Assembly (NCBI GenBank): GCA_030635415.1
Contig: DAOVYW010000150.1
Span: 1 to 6,155 of the forward strand
Length of the DNA: 6,155 nucleotides
DNA from: Candidatus Firestoneibacteriota bacterium
GTDB lineage: Bacteria > Oederibacteriota > JAAXVQ01 > JAUVAV01
Direction: 5' to 3'
Positions 1 through 5,708 of this stretch are shown piece by piece. Numbering within the stretch: the first letter of the stretch is position 1; each line of letters begins with the position of its first letter. Position numbers and translations under genes: made by a program. Below the pieces are notes generated by a model, which searched no databases, was not told the origin of the DNA, and was given only the letters and a program-made list of their open reading frames with translations.

Positions 1-207
1 CTCCCCGCCGCCGTGACAATGAATATCCACCAGGCCCGGAAATACCAGGTAACGCCGGGAACTGATAAAATCCCGGTGGTCAAACCGTCCGGCAACAGTG
101 GCCGGAAGTATACGCTCTATCTTTTTGCCTGAAAGCACTACTAATTTATCTTCCTGGGGTCTTCCTTCAGCAGCCAGGGCCAGGGCCCGAATAACCTGAC
201 GCTTCAT
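1..207 (-). CDS. nagA: N-acetylglucosamine-6-phosphate deacetylase-like amidohydrolase, N-terminal part
   Basis: Only the first 69 codons are present; the gene continues past the left edge. Translation from the ATG at 207-205 ends in PGLVDIHCHGGGE (residues 57-69). This is the amidohydrolase strand-1 signature, with the metal-ligand pair H63-x-H65 followed by the glycine-rich run typical of NagA. NagA removes acetate from GlcNAc-6-phosphate in the cytoplasm, giving glucosamine-6-phosphate for glycolysis or cell-wall recycling. E. coli NagA has Q-x-N in place of H-x-H, so this protein resembles the types that keep both histidines. Residues 1-56 match the short beta-rich start of the family (KLVVLSGKKIERI). 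The start is fixed by an SD, GGAAGGA (218-212), inside the last codons of acpS. Only one base separates the acpS TAA from this ATG, so translation is probably coupled. A related amidohydrolase is possible because the rest of the active site is outside the window. Confidence 0.72.
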   Translation of the reverse strand, partial: MKRQVIRALALAAEGRPQEDKLVVLSGKKIERILPATVAGRFDHRDFISSRRYLVFPGLVDIHCHGGGE

Positions 208-208
208 T

Positions 209-586
209 TTATCCTTCCAGAACTACGGTAGCCGCGGCATACGCCTGGCTGTGGGTGATGGACAACCATATTTTTTTCACTCCGGCCCGGGCCGCCAGTT
301 TGGCTGTCCGGCCGCTCAACTTGATTTCCGGACAGCCGGAATCTTGGCGAAGCACTTCCACTTCGCTCCACTTGACCCCCTTGGCCCATCCGGTCCCCAG
401 GGCCTTGAAAAACGCTTCCTTGGCGCAGAACCGCCCGGTAAAATGCTGGCCAAAATGCTTCTTACGTTTACAGTAGGTTATTTCTCCAGCAGTAAAAGTA
501 CGGTCCAGAAAACTCTTGCCCCCTTGCTGCAAGGCCCGTTCCATACGGATGATTTCCTGAATATCCATGCCCAGGCCGATAACCAT
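209..586 (-). CDS. acpS: Holo-[acyl-carrier-protein] synthase
   Basis: The 125-residue protein has the usual AcpS length. It transfers the 4'-phosphopantetheine arm of coenzyme A to a serine of apo-acyl carrier protein, which is required for fatty acid synthesis in the cytoplasm. The family landmarks are in order: GLGMDIQEIIRME (4-16) with the Mg-binding Asp8; GRFCAKEAFFKALGTG (51-66) with the second metal ligand Glu57; and the C-terminal strand WLSITHSQAYAAATVVLEG (107-125). The ATG at 586-584 puts Asp8 where it normally lies. The next in-frame ATG (Met7) would remove the first strand. There is no recognisable SD: the bases before the start are AT-rich and are the end of the glycosyltransferase gene, whose TAA lies two bases upstream. 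Initiation therefore probably relies on ribosomes finishing that gene. Its own last codons carry the SD of the next gene. Complete, with no missing key residue. Confidence 0.95.
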   Translation of the reverse strand: MVIGLGMDIQEIIRMERALQQGGKSFLDRTFTAGEITYCKRKKHFGQHFTGRFCAKEAFFKALGTGWAKGVKWSEVEVLRQDSGCPEIKLSGRTAKLAARAGVKKIWLSITHSQAYAAATVVLEG

Positions 587-588
587 AA

Positions 589-1809
589 TTAATTTTGAAT
601 ACTTGCGATCATGGGCGCCTTGCGGCCCTCTAATACCATGCGGTAGACTCCCTCATGGTTGTGGGTCATTAATTCCTTGGAAAAATGATCAGCTACCAGG
701 GAGCGTCCCGTCTTCCCCATGCGCTCCCTGAGCCGCTCGTCGTGCAAGAGCTGGATCAAACGCGCGGCCAGGGCCTCATGATCCCGCACCTGCGTAACAA
801 AGCCGCAAACATTATCGCGAATAATCTCGGGCATACCGCCCATCTCGGTAATAATCATGGGACGAGCCATGGCAATAGCCTCCAGCAGGGTGAGCCCGAA
901 AGGCTCAGATGCCGTAGAAGGATAAACCGCTACCTGGCAGGCGGCATACAGACAGGGCATCTCCTGGATACTGAAAACATCTATTAAGACATTCTTTTTC
1001 AAATTAAAATACTTAATTAAATTCAGAATGTAAGCAATATCCTTGTGCTGGGTCTGCTCCCAATCCACGATATTGCTACTTCCGGCCAGTACCAGCATGG
1101 CATCCCGGAACCGTTCTCTCACCAACCGGAAGGCTTTAACCACCACGTCATTTCCCTTGGCCAGGGACATGCGGGCCGGATGGAAAATAATCCGTTTACC
1201 CTTCAACTGGGGAAAACGCTGAAATACCGGGGTAGGATCTATGCCGGGATGAAATGCGTTAACATCAATCCCATGATGAATCACGGTTATCTTGCGATCG
1301 TCGCAGCCCACACCCGCCAACTCGCGTTTGATAAAATGGCTGACCGCAATGATATGGTCCCACGGAATATCACGCGAGAGTTCCAGAAAAAGAATATCAT
1401 CCCAGGCATTATGTGAGGTCAGGAGCAGGGGGATGCCTTTTTCCCTGCTTAGCCGCGAGAGTACCTGGGCATGTACCGGGGTAAAATAATGCATATTATG
1501 AGTATGAATCAGATCCGGCTTAAACTCCTCGATAAACCCCTTTAAAGTTTCATGAATCTCTTCTTCCAGCAATTCAGGATCATGCTGGAGAAGATAGTTA
1601 AGATTCATATAAGGCGTTCTGTGAATTGTTGCCCCACAATACTCTTCCCGCTTTGGCGCCTCTTTCTCCATGCCGGTAAGCAGGCTGACCTGGTGCCCAT
1701 TCCTGACCAATTCCGGCATCAGAATCGTCAAGTGGGTTTCCACTCCGCCGATAGTCGGCGGGAAAGCCCAGTGCATCTGGGCAATCCGCAAAGCTTTTTT
1801 CGGTTTCAT
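589..1809 (-). CDS. GT4-family (GT-B fold) glycosyltransferase, acceptor unknown
   Basis: This 406-residue protein is a retaining GT-B glycosyltransferase of the GT4 type. Such enzymes move a sugar from a nucleotide (or phosphate) donor to an acceptor. The N-terminal acceptor domain carries FPPTIGGVETH (16-26), with the GG loop seen in this family, and TSHNAWDD (131-138). The donor domain opens with HPARMSLAKG (210-219), where R213 and K218 are the usual diphosphate-contacting pair. It then has the E-x7-E motif E302-PFGLTLL-E310, followed by GGMPEII (324-330). There is no signal peptide or membrane segment, so it is probably cytoplasmic or peripheral. The start at 1809 is supported by SD AGGAAG (1820-1815), five bases upstream, and by a four-base ATGA overlap with the stop of the GH65 gene. 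It does not show the VNSTSFGGGVAEIL-type start I associate with trehalose synthase TreT. Sugar and acceptor cannot be read from sequence. Coupling to GH65 suggests a glucoside product, but that is inference. Confidence 0.88.
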   Translation of the reverse strand: MKPKKALRIAQMHWAFPPTIGGVETHLTILMPELVRNGHQVSLLTGMEKEAPKREEYCGATIHRTPYMNLNYLLQHDPELLEEEIHETLKGFIEEFKPDLIHTHNMHYFTPVHAQVLSRLSREKGIPLLLTSHNAWDDILFLELSRDIPWDHIIAVSHFIKRELAGVGCDDRKITVIHHGIDVNAFHPGIDPTPVFQRFPQLKGKRIIFHPARMSLAKGNDVVVKAFRLVRERFRDAMLVLAGSSNIVDWEQTQHKDIAYILNLIKYFNLKKNVLIDVFSIQEMPCLYAACQVAVYPSTASEPFGLTLLEAIAMARPMIITEMGGMPEIIRDNVCGFVTQVRDHEALAARLIQLLHDERLRERMGKTGRSLVADHFSKELMTHNHEGVYRMVLEGRKAPMIASIQN

Positions 1810-4127
1810 AATTTCTTCCTTTCTTTAGCCTTGTTATAAGAAAATGAGATCGCCCGGTTGGGAGAGAGCCGGCGATGGAAACCATTGACGACTATGGCAA
1901 GACTCCCGCCTTTCTGTTTGGTCTCCCAGCGCAGCTTGATCTGTTTCTGGTCAATCGCCACCCAGACCGGAGCTTGCTGCCAGAGTAAACAGAATGATAA
2001 GGTTTTCCAACCGGTTGGCAGGTGAGGCTCGAAATCCAGCCGGCCTTTGGATATTCGCACTCCTCCGAATCCCATAATCACGGCCTGCCAGGTGCCCCCC
2101 AGACTGGCGGCGTGAATGCCACTCGGCGTATTGCCGTAAACGTTTTTCAGGTCAATCATTAGTGAAGCCATGAGATATCTCCGGGCCTTAATCATATCAT
2201 TAACCCGGGCCCCCAGGGCCGCGTAGATCGCGGGCGAGAGCGAGGATTTATGCAGGGTGCGGGACTCGTAATAGCGGTAGTTGCGCTCAATTTCCAAAGC
2301 GGTAAATTCTTCGGGCCGGAGATACAAGAGCATGGCTACATCCGCCTGTTTGACATACTGGGTGCGTTCCAGCTCTCTAGCCGGCATGTCCGGCATAACC
2401 GGAATGAAGTAATCATCCACTTCCGGCAAGGGCAGATGGCGCCGCTTAAAGTATCCGTCAAACGCTTCGATCAATCCCATCTTCCGTGGGATATGAACCT
2501 GTCCGGCGAGACGCCACCATTCCTCCGGCTCTCCGGTACGTAACCGGATACGCTTACTTAATTTTTTAACGGCCAATGGTTTCCGGCTGCGCAGCATCCG
2601 GAAAAAGCGGGCCGCCATGGCCAGATTCCACTGGGCCATGCTGTTGGTATAGGCATTATTATTGATATTTTCGTGAAACTCATCCGGACCCGTGACCCCC
2701 TTAATCTCGTAATATCCCCGGCGCTGGTTGAAGGTCATGCGGCTGGTCCAGAAACGCGCGGTTTCAATAAGCATTTCCAGCCCATAGCGAAGCATGAAAT
2801 CCTCGTCTCCGGTAACCGTAAAATATTGATAAACCGCGAAAGCGATATCCGCGGTAATGTGATGCTCCATCTGACCGGTGGATATTTTCTTGATTGTACC
2901 GTCCAGGTCCTTATGCCACTCCGGAGTAACCTCTTCCCCGGTATCAGCCGATTCCCACGCGAACATGGCGCCCTCATATCCCCGGGAGATCGCTATCTCC
3001 CGCGACTGGGGAAGACGATGAAAACGGTAGAGCAGAAGATTACGCGCTACCCGGGGAAAGTTAAAAATATAATAAGGCAGTAAAAATATCTCGGTATCCC
3101 AAAAAGAATGCCCGCGGTAACCTTCGCCGGTTAATCCCTTGGCACCTAAGCCCACGTCATCGTCTCCCTCATGGGCCATAATCATGAGGTGGTAAAGATT
3201 GAAACGTAAGGCCCTTTCCGTATCGGGATCGCCGGCGATCCCGATATCCGCCTGCTTCCAGCGTATGGCCCAGGCCCTGGACTGCTCCCGGATAAGCGAC
3301 TCAAATCCCTTACGCGCCGCACGCTGGACATGCTCTACATTTATCCGTTTAATCCGGCTGGGAGGAAGGTGCCGGGTAGTATGCATGGAAACATATTTGG
3401 TCAGGCAGATGGTCTCCCCGCGTTTAACCTGTACCTCGAAAGTCCGCCGGGGTTCATAATAACTCCGGTTGCGGTATCCCACTTCCAGTAAAGTGGCATA
3501 AGCGATCAAGGTTGCCTTTTCAAAGGTTTTCACGCAGAGATAATTTACATCCCCAACTTTGACGACCTCCTGAATATTAACATGTTTCTTATCGCCCTCG
3601 GTGACAATCCCCTTATTGAATATTGAGATATCGACATCGGAAATAACCGTAAAGGCAGCCGGAGCATCCAGGGGCGTGAGATAGACACGCATGATTGCGA
3701 GATGCTTGTTGACCAGCGAAACAAAGCGCAGGGACTGGTAGGAAAAACGCTGCTTTCCGGCATTGGCATAAATAGTTCGCCGGGTAAGCATGGCCCGCCG
3801 CATATCCAGCACCCGCCGATGGTCCAGGCTATCCATGGCCGAGACATCTAATTTTTCGCCCTCCACGGATATGCGCAAATCGATGGGATTAGGGGCATTA
3901 ACAATTTCAGGAACTTGGGATCCCAACCGGTCGAATACCCCGGCAAAAAAAGTTCCAGGTGTGGCTTCCCGGGGGATCTCTTCCAGTACTCCCCGGCTTC
4001 CGATATAACCATTTCCCAAAGCAAACTGGGATTCCCGCACTCCCTGCAGGTCCGGCGACCAAGCACTTTCATATATCTGCCAGCGCGCATCGGACATATA
4101 GGGATTAAAATAATCCTTGTCCCGCAA
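1806..4127 (-). CDS. Glycoside hydrolase family 65 protein, probable disaccharide phosphorylase (trehalose/maltose/kojibiose type)
   Basis: The 773-residue protein has the usual GH65 length and architecture: N-terminal beta-sandwich (about 20-265), helical linker, (alpha/alpha)6 barrel (about 305-690) and short C-terminal beta domain. Most GH65 enzymes split alpha-glucosidic disaccharides with inorganic phosphate, inverting the anomer to beta-glucose-1-phosphate; some are hydrolases. Landmarks are RESQFALGNGYIGSRG (31-46), GEGYRGHSFWDTEIF (334-348) with the substrate-binding WDTE, TGPDEFHE (479-486) with predicted general acid E483, VKQADV (592-597) and SGIHAASLGGTW (669-680). The last segment corresponds to the phosphate-binding region in phosphorylases, which favours phosphorolysis. 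The linkage (trehalose, maltose, kojibiose, nigerose) cannot be decided. The start is TTG at 4127-4125, chosen because SD GGAGGAG (4139-4133) sits five bases upstream. The first ATG (Met11, 4097-4095) has no SD. No beta-phosphoglucomutase gene, a frequent partner, is in the window. The gene heads a cluster with GT4, acpS and the NagA-like gene. Confidence 0.93.
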   Translation of the reverse strand: MRDKDYFNPYMSDARWQIYESAWSPDLQGVRESQFALGNGYIGSRGVLEEIPREATPGTFFAGVFDRLGSQVPEIVNAPNPIDLRISVEGEKLDVSAMDSLDHRRVLDMRRAMLTRRTIYANAGKQRFSYQSLRFVSLVNKHLAIMRVYLTPLDAPAAFTVISDVDISIFNKGIVTEGDKKHVNIQEVVKVGDVNYLCVKTFEKATLIAYATLLEVGYRNRSYYEPRRTFEVQVKRGETICLTKYVSMHTTRHLPPSRIKRINVEHVQRAARKGFESLIREQSRAWAIRWKQADIGIAGDPDTERALRFNLYHLMIMAHEGDDDVGLGAKGLTGEGYRGHSFWDTEIFLLPYYIFNFPRVARNLLLYRFHRLPQSREIAISRGYEGAMFAWESADTGEEVTPEWHKDLDGTIKKISTGQMEHHITADIAFAVYQYFTVTGDEDFMLRYGLEMLIETARFWTSRMTFNQRRGYYEIKGVTGPDEFHENINNNAYTNSMAQWNLAMAARFFRMLRSRKPLAVKKLSKRIRLRTGEPEEWWRLAGQVHIPRKMGLIEAFDGYFKRRHLPLPEVDDYFIPVMPDMPARELERTQYVKQADVAMLLYLRPEEFTALEIERNYRYYESRTLHKSSLSPAIYAALGARVNDMIKARRYLMASLMIDLKNVYGNTPSGIHAASLGGTWQAVIMGFGGVRISKGRLDFEPHLPTGWKTLSFCLLWQQAPVWVAIDQKQIKLRWETKQKGGSLAIVVNGFHRRLSPNRAISFSYNKAKERKKL

Positions 4128-4211
4128 TATTTCTCCTCCGGTAAAATTTATTTGCCGGCCATAGTTCCCATCCCGTACTTGTTTTTTTATAAAACCCGTT
4201 AAAAACAGGGT
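4128..4211 (-). other. Leader of the GH65 cluster
   Basis: These 84 bases separate the diguanylate cyclase stop from the GH65 start and hold no gene. Read on the minus strand they contain the downstream arm of a small inverted repeat, a TATAAA (4191-4186) that could act as a -10 box, a C- and G-containing stretch, and the GH65 SD. No convincing -35 lies 17 bases upstream of TATAAA; the best hexamer matches at about half its positions. A cluster promoter here is therefore possible but weakly supported. Read-through from the cyclase gene is the alternative. Confidence 0.35.
4133..4139 (-). promoter_or_regulatory. Ribosome binding site deciding the TTG start of the GH65 gene
   Basis: The minus strand reads GGAGGAG followed by AAATA and then TTG. 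This is a near-perfect anti-16S match at a five-base spacing. It is the main reason to place the GH65 start at TTG 4127 rather than at the first ATG, thirty bases further in. Confidence 0.8.
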
Positions 4212-4213
4212 TT
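4192..4213 (-). terminator. Possible weak terminator at the end of the diguanylate cyclase gene
   Basis: AAACCC (4192-4197) and GGGTTT (4208-4213) pair. GTT (4198-4200) pairs with AAC (4204-4206) inside, leaving a three-base loop and one bulged base. The hairpin overlaps the TAA of the cyclase gene. On the minus strand it is followed by only TTTTAT and then a run of A, so the U-tract is short. It may be a weak terminator or just a stem that separates two transcripts. Confidence 0.35.
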
Positions 4214-5210
4214 ATTGCTGCTTTCGCCTATCCCCAGACTGGCAAATACAATTCCTTCCCCTCACTTTTGCCTTATAAAGCGCCTGGTCCGCTGCGGCAA
4301 TCAATTCCTTGGCACTACCAATCTTGTTCATAAAAGTTGCCACCCCCAGGGAGATCGAAATCCGAAGAGCGACCCCCGGCAACTGGATGCCAAATTTTTT
4401 AGCCCTAAAGTCTTTTTGCAGACGCTCCGCCGCCATCAAAGCCTGCTTACTATTGGTTTCGGGAAGAATAAAGGCGAACTCGTCCCCGCCATAACGGGCC
4501 ACGGCATCCACCTGGCGGCAGATTTGTTTAAAAAAGCCGGAAACCTCCCGGAGTAAAATATCTCCCTTTAAATGTCCATACTTGTCATTGAATTCCTTAA
4601 AATGATCCAGGTCAATAAACAGCAGGCTGATGGGATGCTTGTAACGCTCCGAACGTATCATTTCATAGCGCAACCGTTCCTGAAAATAGCGGTGATTATA
4701 CAAGCCGGTCAGGCTGTCTTCATTGGCGAACAAGAGTAAGTTGTCCAATTCCTCGGCCGGAAGCAGCTGCAGATTCCCGACTTTATTACTCTCATTATCC
4801 AGGTAATCCAGCACGGCTACCTGCATTCCCACTTCCCGGCCGACGTCGGCCGATAACTTACGCTTATGCGTGACAATGGTATTCCAGAAATTTTTGGCGT
4901 CCTCGGGGGGATAAAATTTATGGGTAAGCGCATAGAGTAATTCCGTGTAAAATTCTTTGCCCTTCCTAACCCGCAAAGCTTCCAGGGTTGCCCACAATTC
5001 ACGCGGCACCCTTTCCGGAACTCCGGCAAAATAATCCAGCACGGCAATGTCCTTGGACATCCATCGGACAAAATCCTTCTCTTCCTGGAGAATGGACAAC
5101 CGGCCATCATTACGTTTAGGCTGTTTATCCGGATGGTGGTTTGATTCGGATGAATTTTTTTTAGTTTTCATGATCCCCCGCAAAACCAGACTATTTTCCC
5201 CTGGTGACAT
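4212..5210 (-). CDS. Diguanylate cyclase (GGDEF protein) with an unassigned N-terminal helical domain
   Basis: The 332-residue protein carries one C-terminal GGDEF domain (about 160-326), which makes cyclic di-GMP from two GTP. DSLTGLYNHRYF (165-176), FIDLDHFKEFND (198-209) with metal-binding D200, GHLKGD (212-217) and the intact active-site loop RYGGDEFAF (239-247) all point to activity. R232-QV-D235, five residues before GGDEF, is the RxxD inhibitory site, so product feedback is likely. Residues 45-145 are predicted helical with no signal peptide or transmembrane segment, so the protein is probably soluble. I do not recognise a standard sensor domain there (no PAS, GAF or receiver). The start is uncertain. 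ATG 5210 has an in-frame TGA just upstream and no SD. ATG 5171 (Met14) has GGGGG three bases before it and would give 319 residues. Both starts keep all domains. The upstream gap suggests its own promoter. There is no sign of a functional link to the downstream sugar genes. Confidence 0.92.
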   Translation of the reverse strand: MSPGENSLVLRGIMKTKKNSSESNHHPDKQPKRNDGRLSILQEEKDFVRWMSKDIAVLDYFAGVPERVPRELWATLEALRVRKGKEFYTELLYALTHKFYPPEDAKNFWNTIVTHKRKLSADVGREVGMQVAVLDYLDNESNKVGNLQLLPAEELDNLLLFANEDSLTGLYNHRYFQERLRYEMIRSERYKHPISLLFIDLDHFKEFNDKYGHLKGDILLREVSGFFKQICRQVDAVARYGGDEFAFILPETNSKQALMAAERLQKDFRAKKFGIQLPGVALRISISLGVATFMNKIGSAKELIAAADQALYKAKVRGRNCICQSGDRRKQQ

Positions 5211-5270
5211 TTTTTCTGATCAAGTTTGAATTATTAGCATTGTGTCAATTGCAAAATTATCCTCTCGCTC

Positions 5271-5279
5271 ATTGTATCA
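5271..5279 (-). promoter_or_regulatory. Candidate extended -10 promoter for the diguanylate cyclase gene
   Basis: The minus strand reads TGATACAAT, which fits the extended -10 form TGnTATAAT with one mismatch. No good -35 box lies 16-18 bases upstream, as is often the case for extended -10 promoters. Transcription would start near 5264, giving a leader of about 54 bases before the ATG at 5210. Prediction from motif only. Confidence 0.35.
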
Positions 5280-5319
5280 TGTAACCGGGCACTTATGGTA
5301 CTAAAAGTATGGTTTGGCT

Positions 5320-5564
5320 GTCATTCCGGCATGATTTTAGCCCCGGACTAAATCAGGCAGGACGGGCAGAAATCCAGGGAAGATATTAAACTTTGGCAAC
5401 ATATAATTACCTTTCGCTTTCAAACCAAAGATTTATTTTTAGTTAGTTCCTGTTACAGAAAGCAAATTAAGCTCGTTACCCCGGCAAAAACCAGGATCTA
5501 TGAATTGTGCTTGGCTATATAACCATGCTTTTCGTCATTTCGTCTAAGGGCACGCCGGAATGAC
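5320..5564. repeat. REP- or MITE-like segment bounded by inverted GTCATTCCGGC motifs
   Basis: GTCATTCCGGC at 5320-5330 recurs as its exact reverse complement GCCGGAATGAC at 5554-5564. The left copy continues into ATGATTTTAGCCCCGG and later AAATCCAGG. This resembles the palindromic GTCATTCC...GGAAT repeats scattered between genes in many bacterial genomes. The segment encodes no transposase. No target-site duplication is evident next to the two ends, so it could be one short element, two separate repeat copies, or a decayed insertion. Confidence 0.45.
5332..5355. repeat. Small hairpin in the left repeat
   Basis: TGATTTTAG (5332-5340) pairs with CTAAATCA (5348-5355) with one bulged T and a seven-base loop CCCCGGA. 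It sits just inside the left GTCATTCCGGC motif. No T-run follows on either strand, so it does not look like a terminator. Confidence 0.4.
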
Positions 5565-5569
5565 GAAAA
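5529..5569. repeat. Long inverted repeat or hairpin in the right repeat
   Basis: TTTTCGTCATT (5529-5539) is the exact reverse complement of AATGACGAAAA (5559-5569). Three further inward pairs (one G-U) extend the stem to about 14 base pairs, around a 13-base loop (5543-5555). The right arm overlaps the right GCCGGAATGAC motif. Neither strand has a T-run after the stem, so a repeat-element stem is more likely than a terminator. Confidence 0.6.
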
Positions 5570-5629
5570 CCTCATAAAGAATTAAACTGCTTTTCCGCAG
5601 CAGATACTATTTATATTCCAATAAATAAC

Positions 5630-5658
5630 TTGTCTAAATCACGGCCTTCGGTTACACT
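5630..5658 (+). promoter_or_regulatory. Candidate promoter for typA
   Basis: TTGTCT (5630-5635) and TACACT (5653-5658) are separated by exactly 17 bases, and each matches four of six positions of the housekeeping-sigma consensus. The start point would be near 5665, giving a leader of about 44 bases that contains the purine-rich AGAGGAAAGAGG. Motif evidence only. Confidence 0.33.
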
Positions 5659-5708
5659 AAGCGGCTTCAACTCAAAATCCAGAGGAAAGAGGCTTCATTT
5701 TAACTATT

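Larger units (their letters stand above)
5211..5708. other. 498-base divergent intergenic region without a gene
   Basis: I find no convincing protein or RNA gene in this stretch between the divergent cyclase and typA genes. It contains candidate promoters for both sides, two hairpins, and an inverted pair of GTCATTCCGGC motifs about 245 bases apart end to end. It is more AT-rich than the flanking genes. The middle part (about 5380-5520) shows no structure I can interpret. Confidence 0.6.

Noticed and set aside
251..592. Plus-strand open frame of 113 codons opposite acpS
   Set aside because: It mirrors the acpS gene, which has all family motifs, and has no similarity of its own.
1045..1416. 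Plus-strand open frame of 123 codons opposite the glycosyltransferase
   Set aside because: Antisense shadow of a gene with clear GT4 motifs; its product has no recognisable features.
589..1809. Glycosyltransferase as trehalose synthase TreT beside a trehalose phosphorylase
   Set aside because: The N-terminus is the generic GT4 GGVE type rather than the TreT-type start, so the name would rest on context only.
2673..3083. Plus-strand open frame of 136 codons within the GH65 gene
   Set aside because: It lies fully antisense to a well-conserved GH65 catalytic region, has no SD and its translation resembles no protein family.
5243..5248. Perfect TTGACA (minus strand) as a -35 box for the cyclase gene
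   Set aside because: No hexamer resembling TATAAT occurs 15-18 bases downstream; those bases read AAACTT or ACTTGA. The TAATAA nearby is only six bases away.
5239..5249. ATTGTGTCAAT palindrome as a regulator site
   Set aside because: The half-sites are only four bases long, match no operator I can name with confidence, and are expected by chance in AT-rich DNA.
5587..5600. CTGC-TTTTCC-GCAG mini-hairpin as a terminator or riboswitch piece
   Set aside because: The four-base stem is too short and has no T-run or flanking conserved elements.
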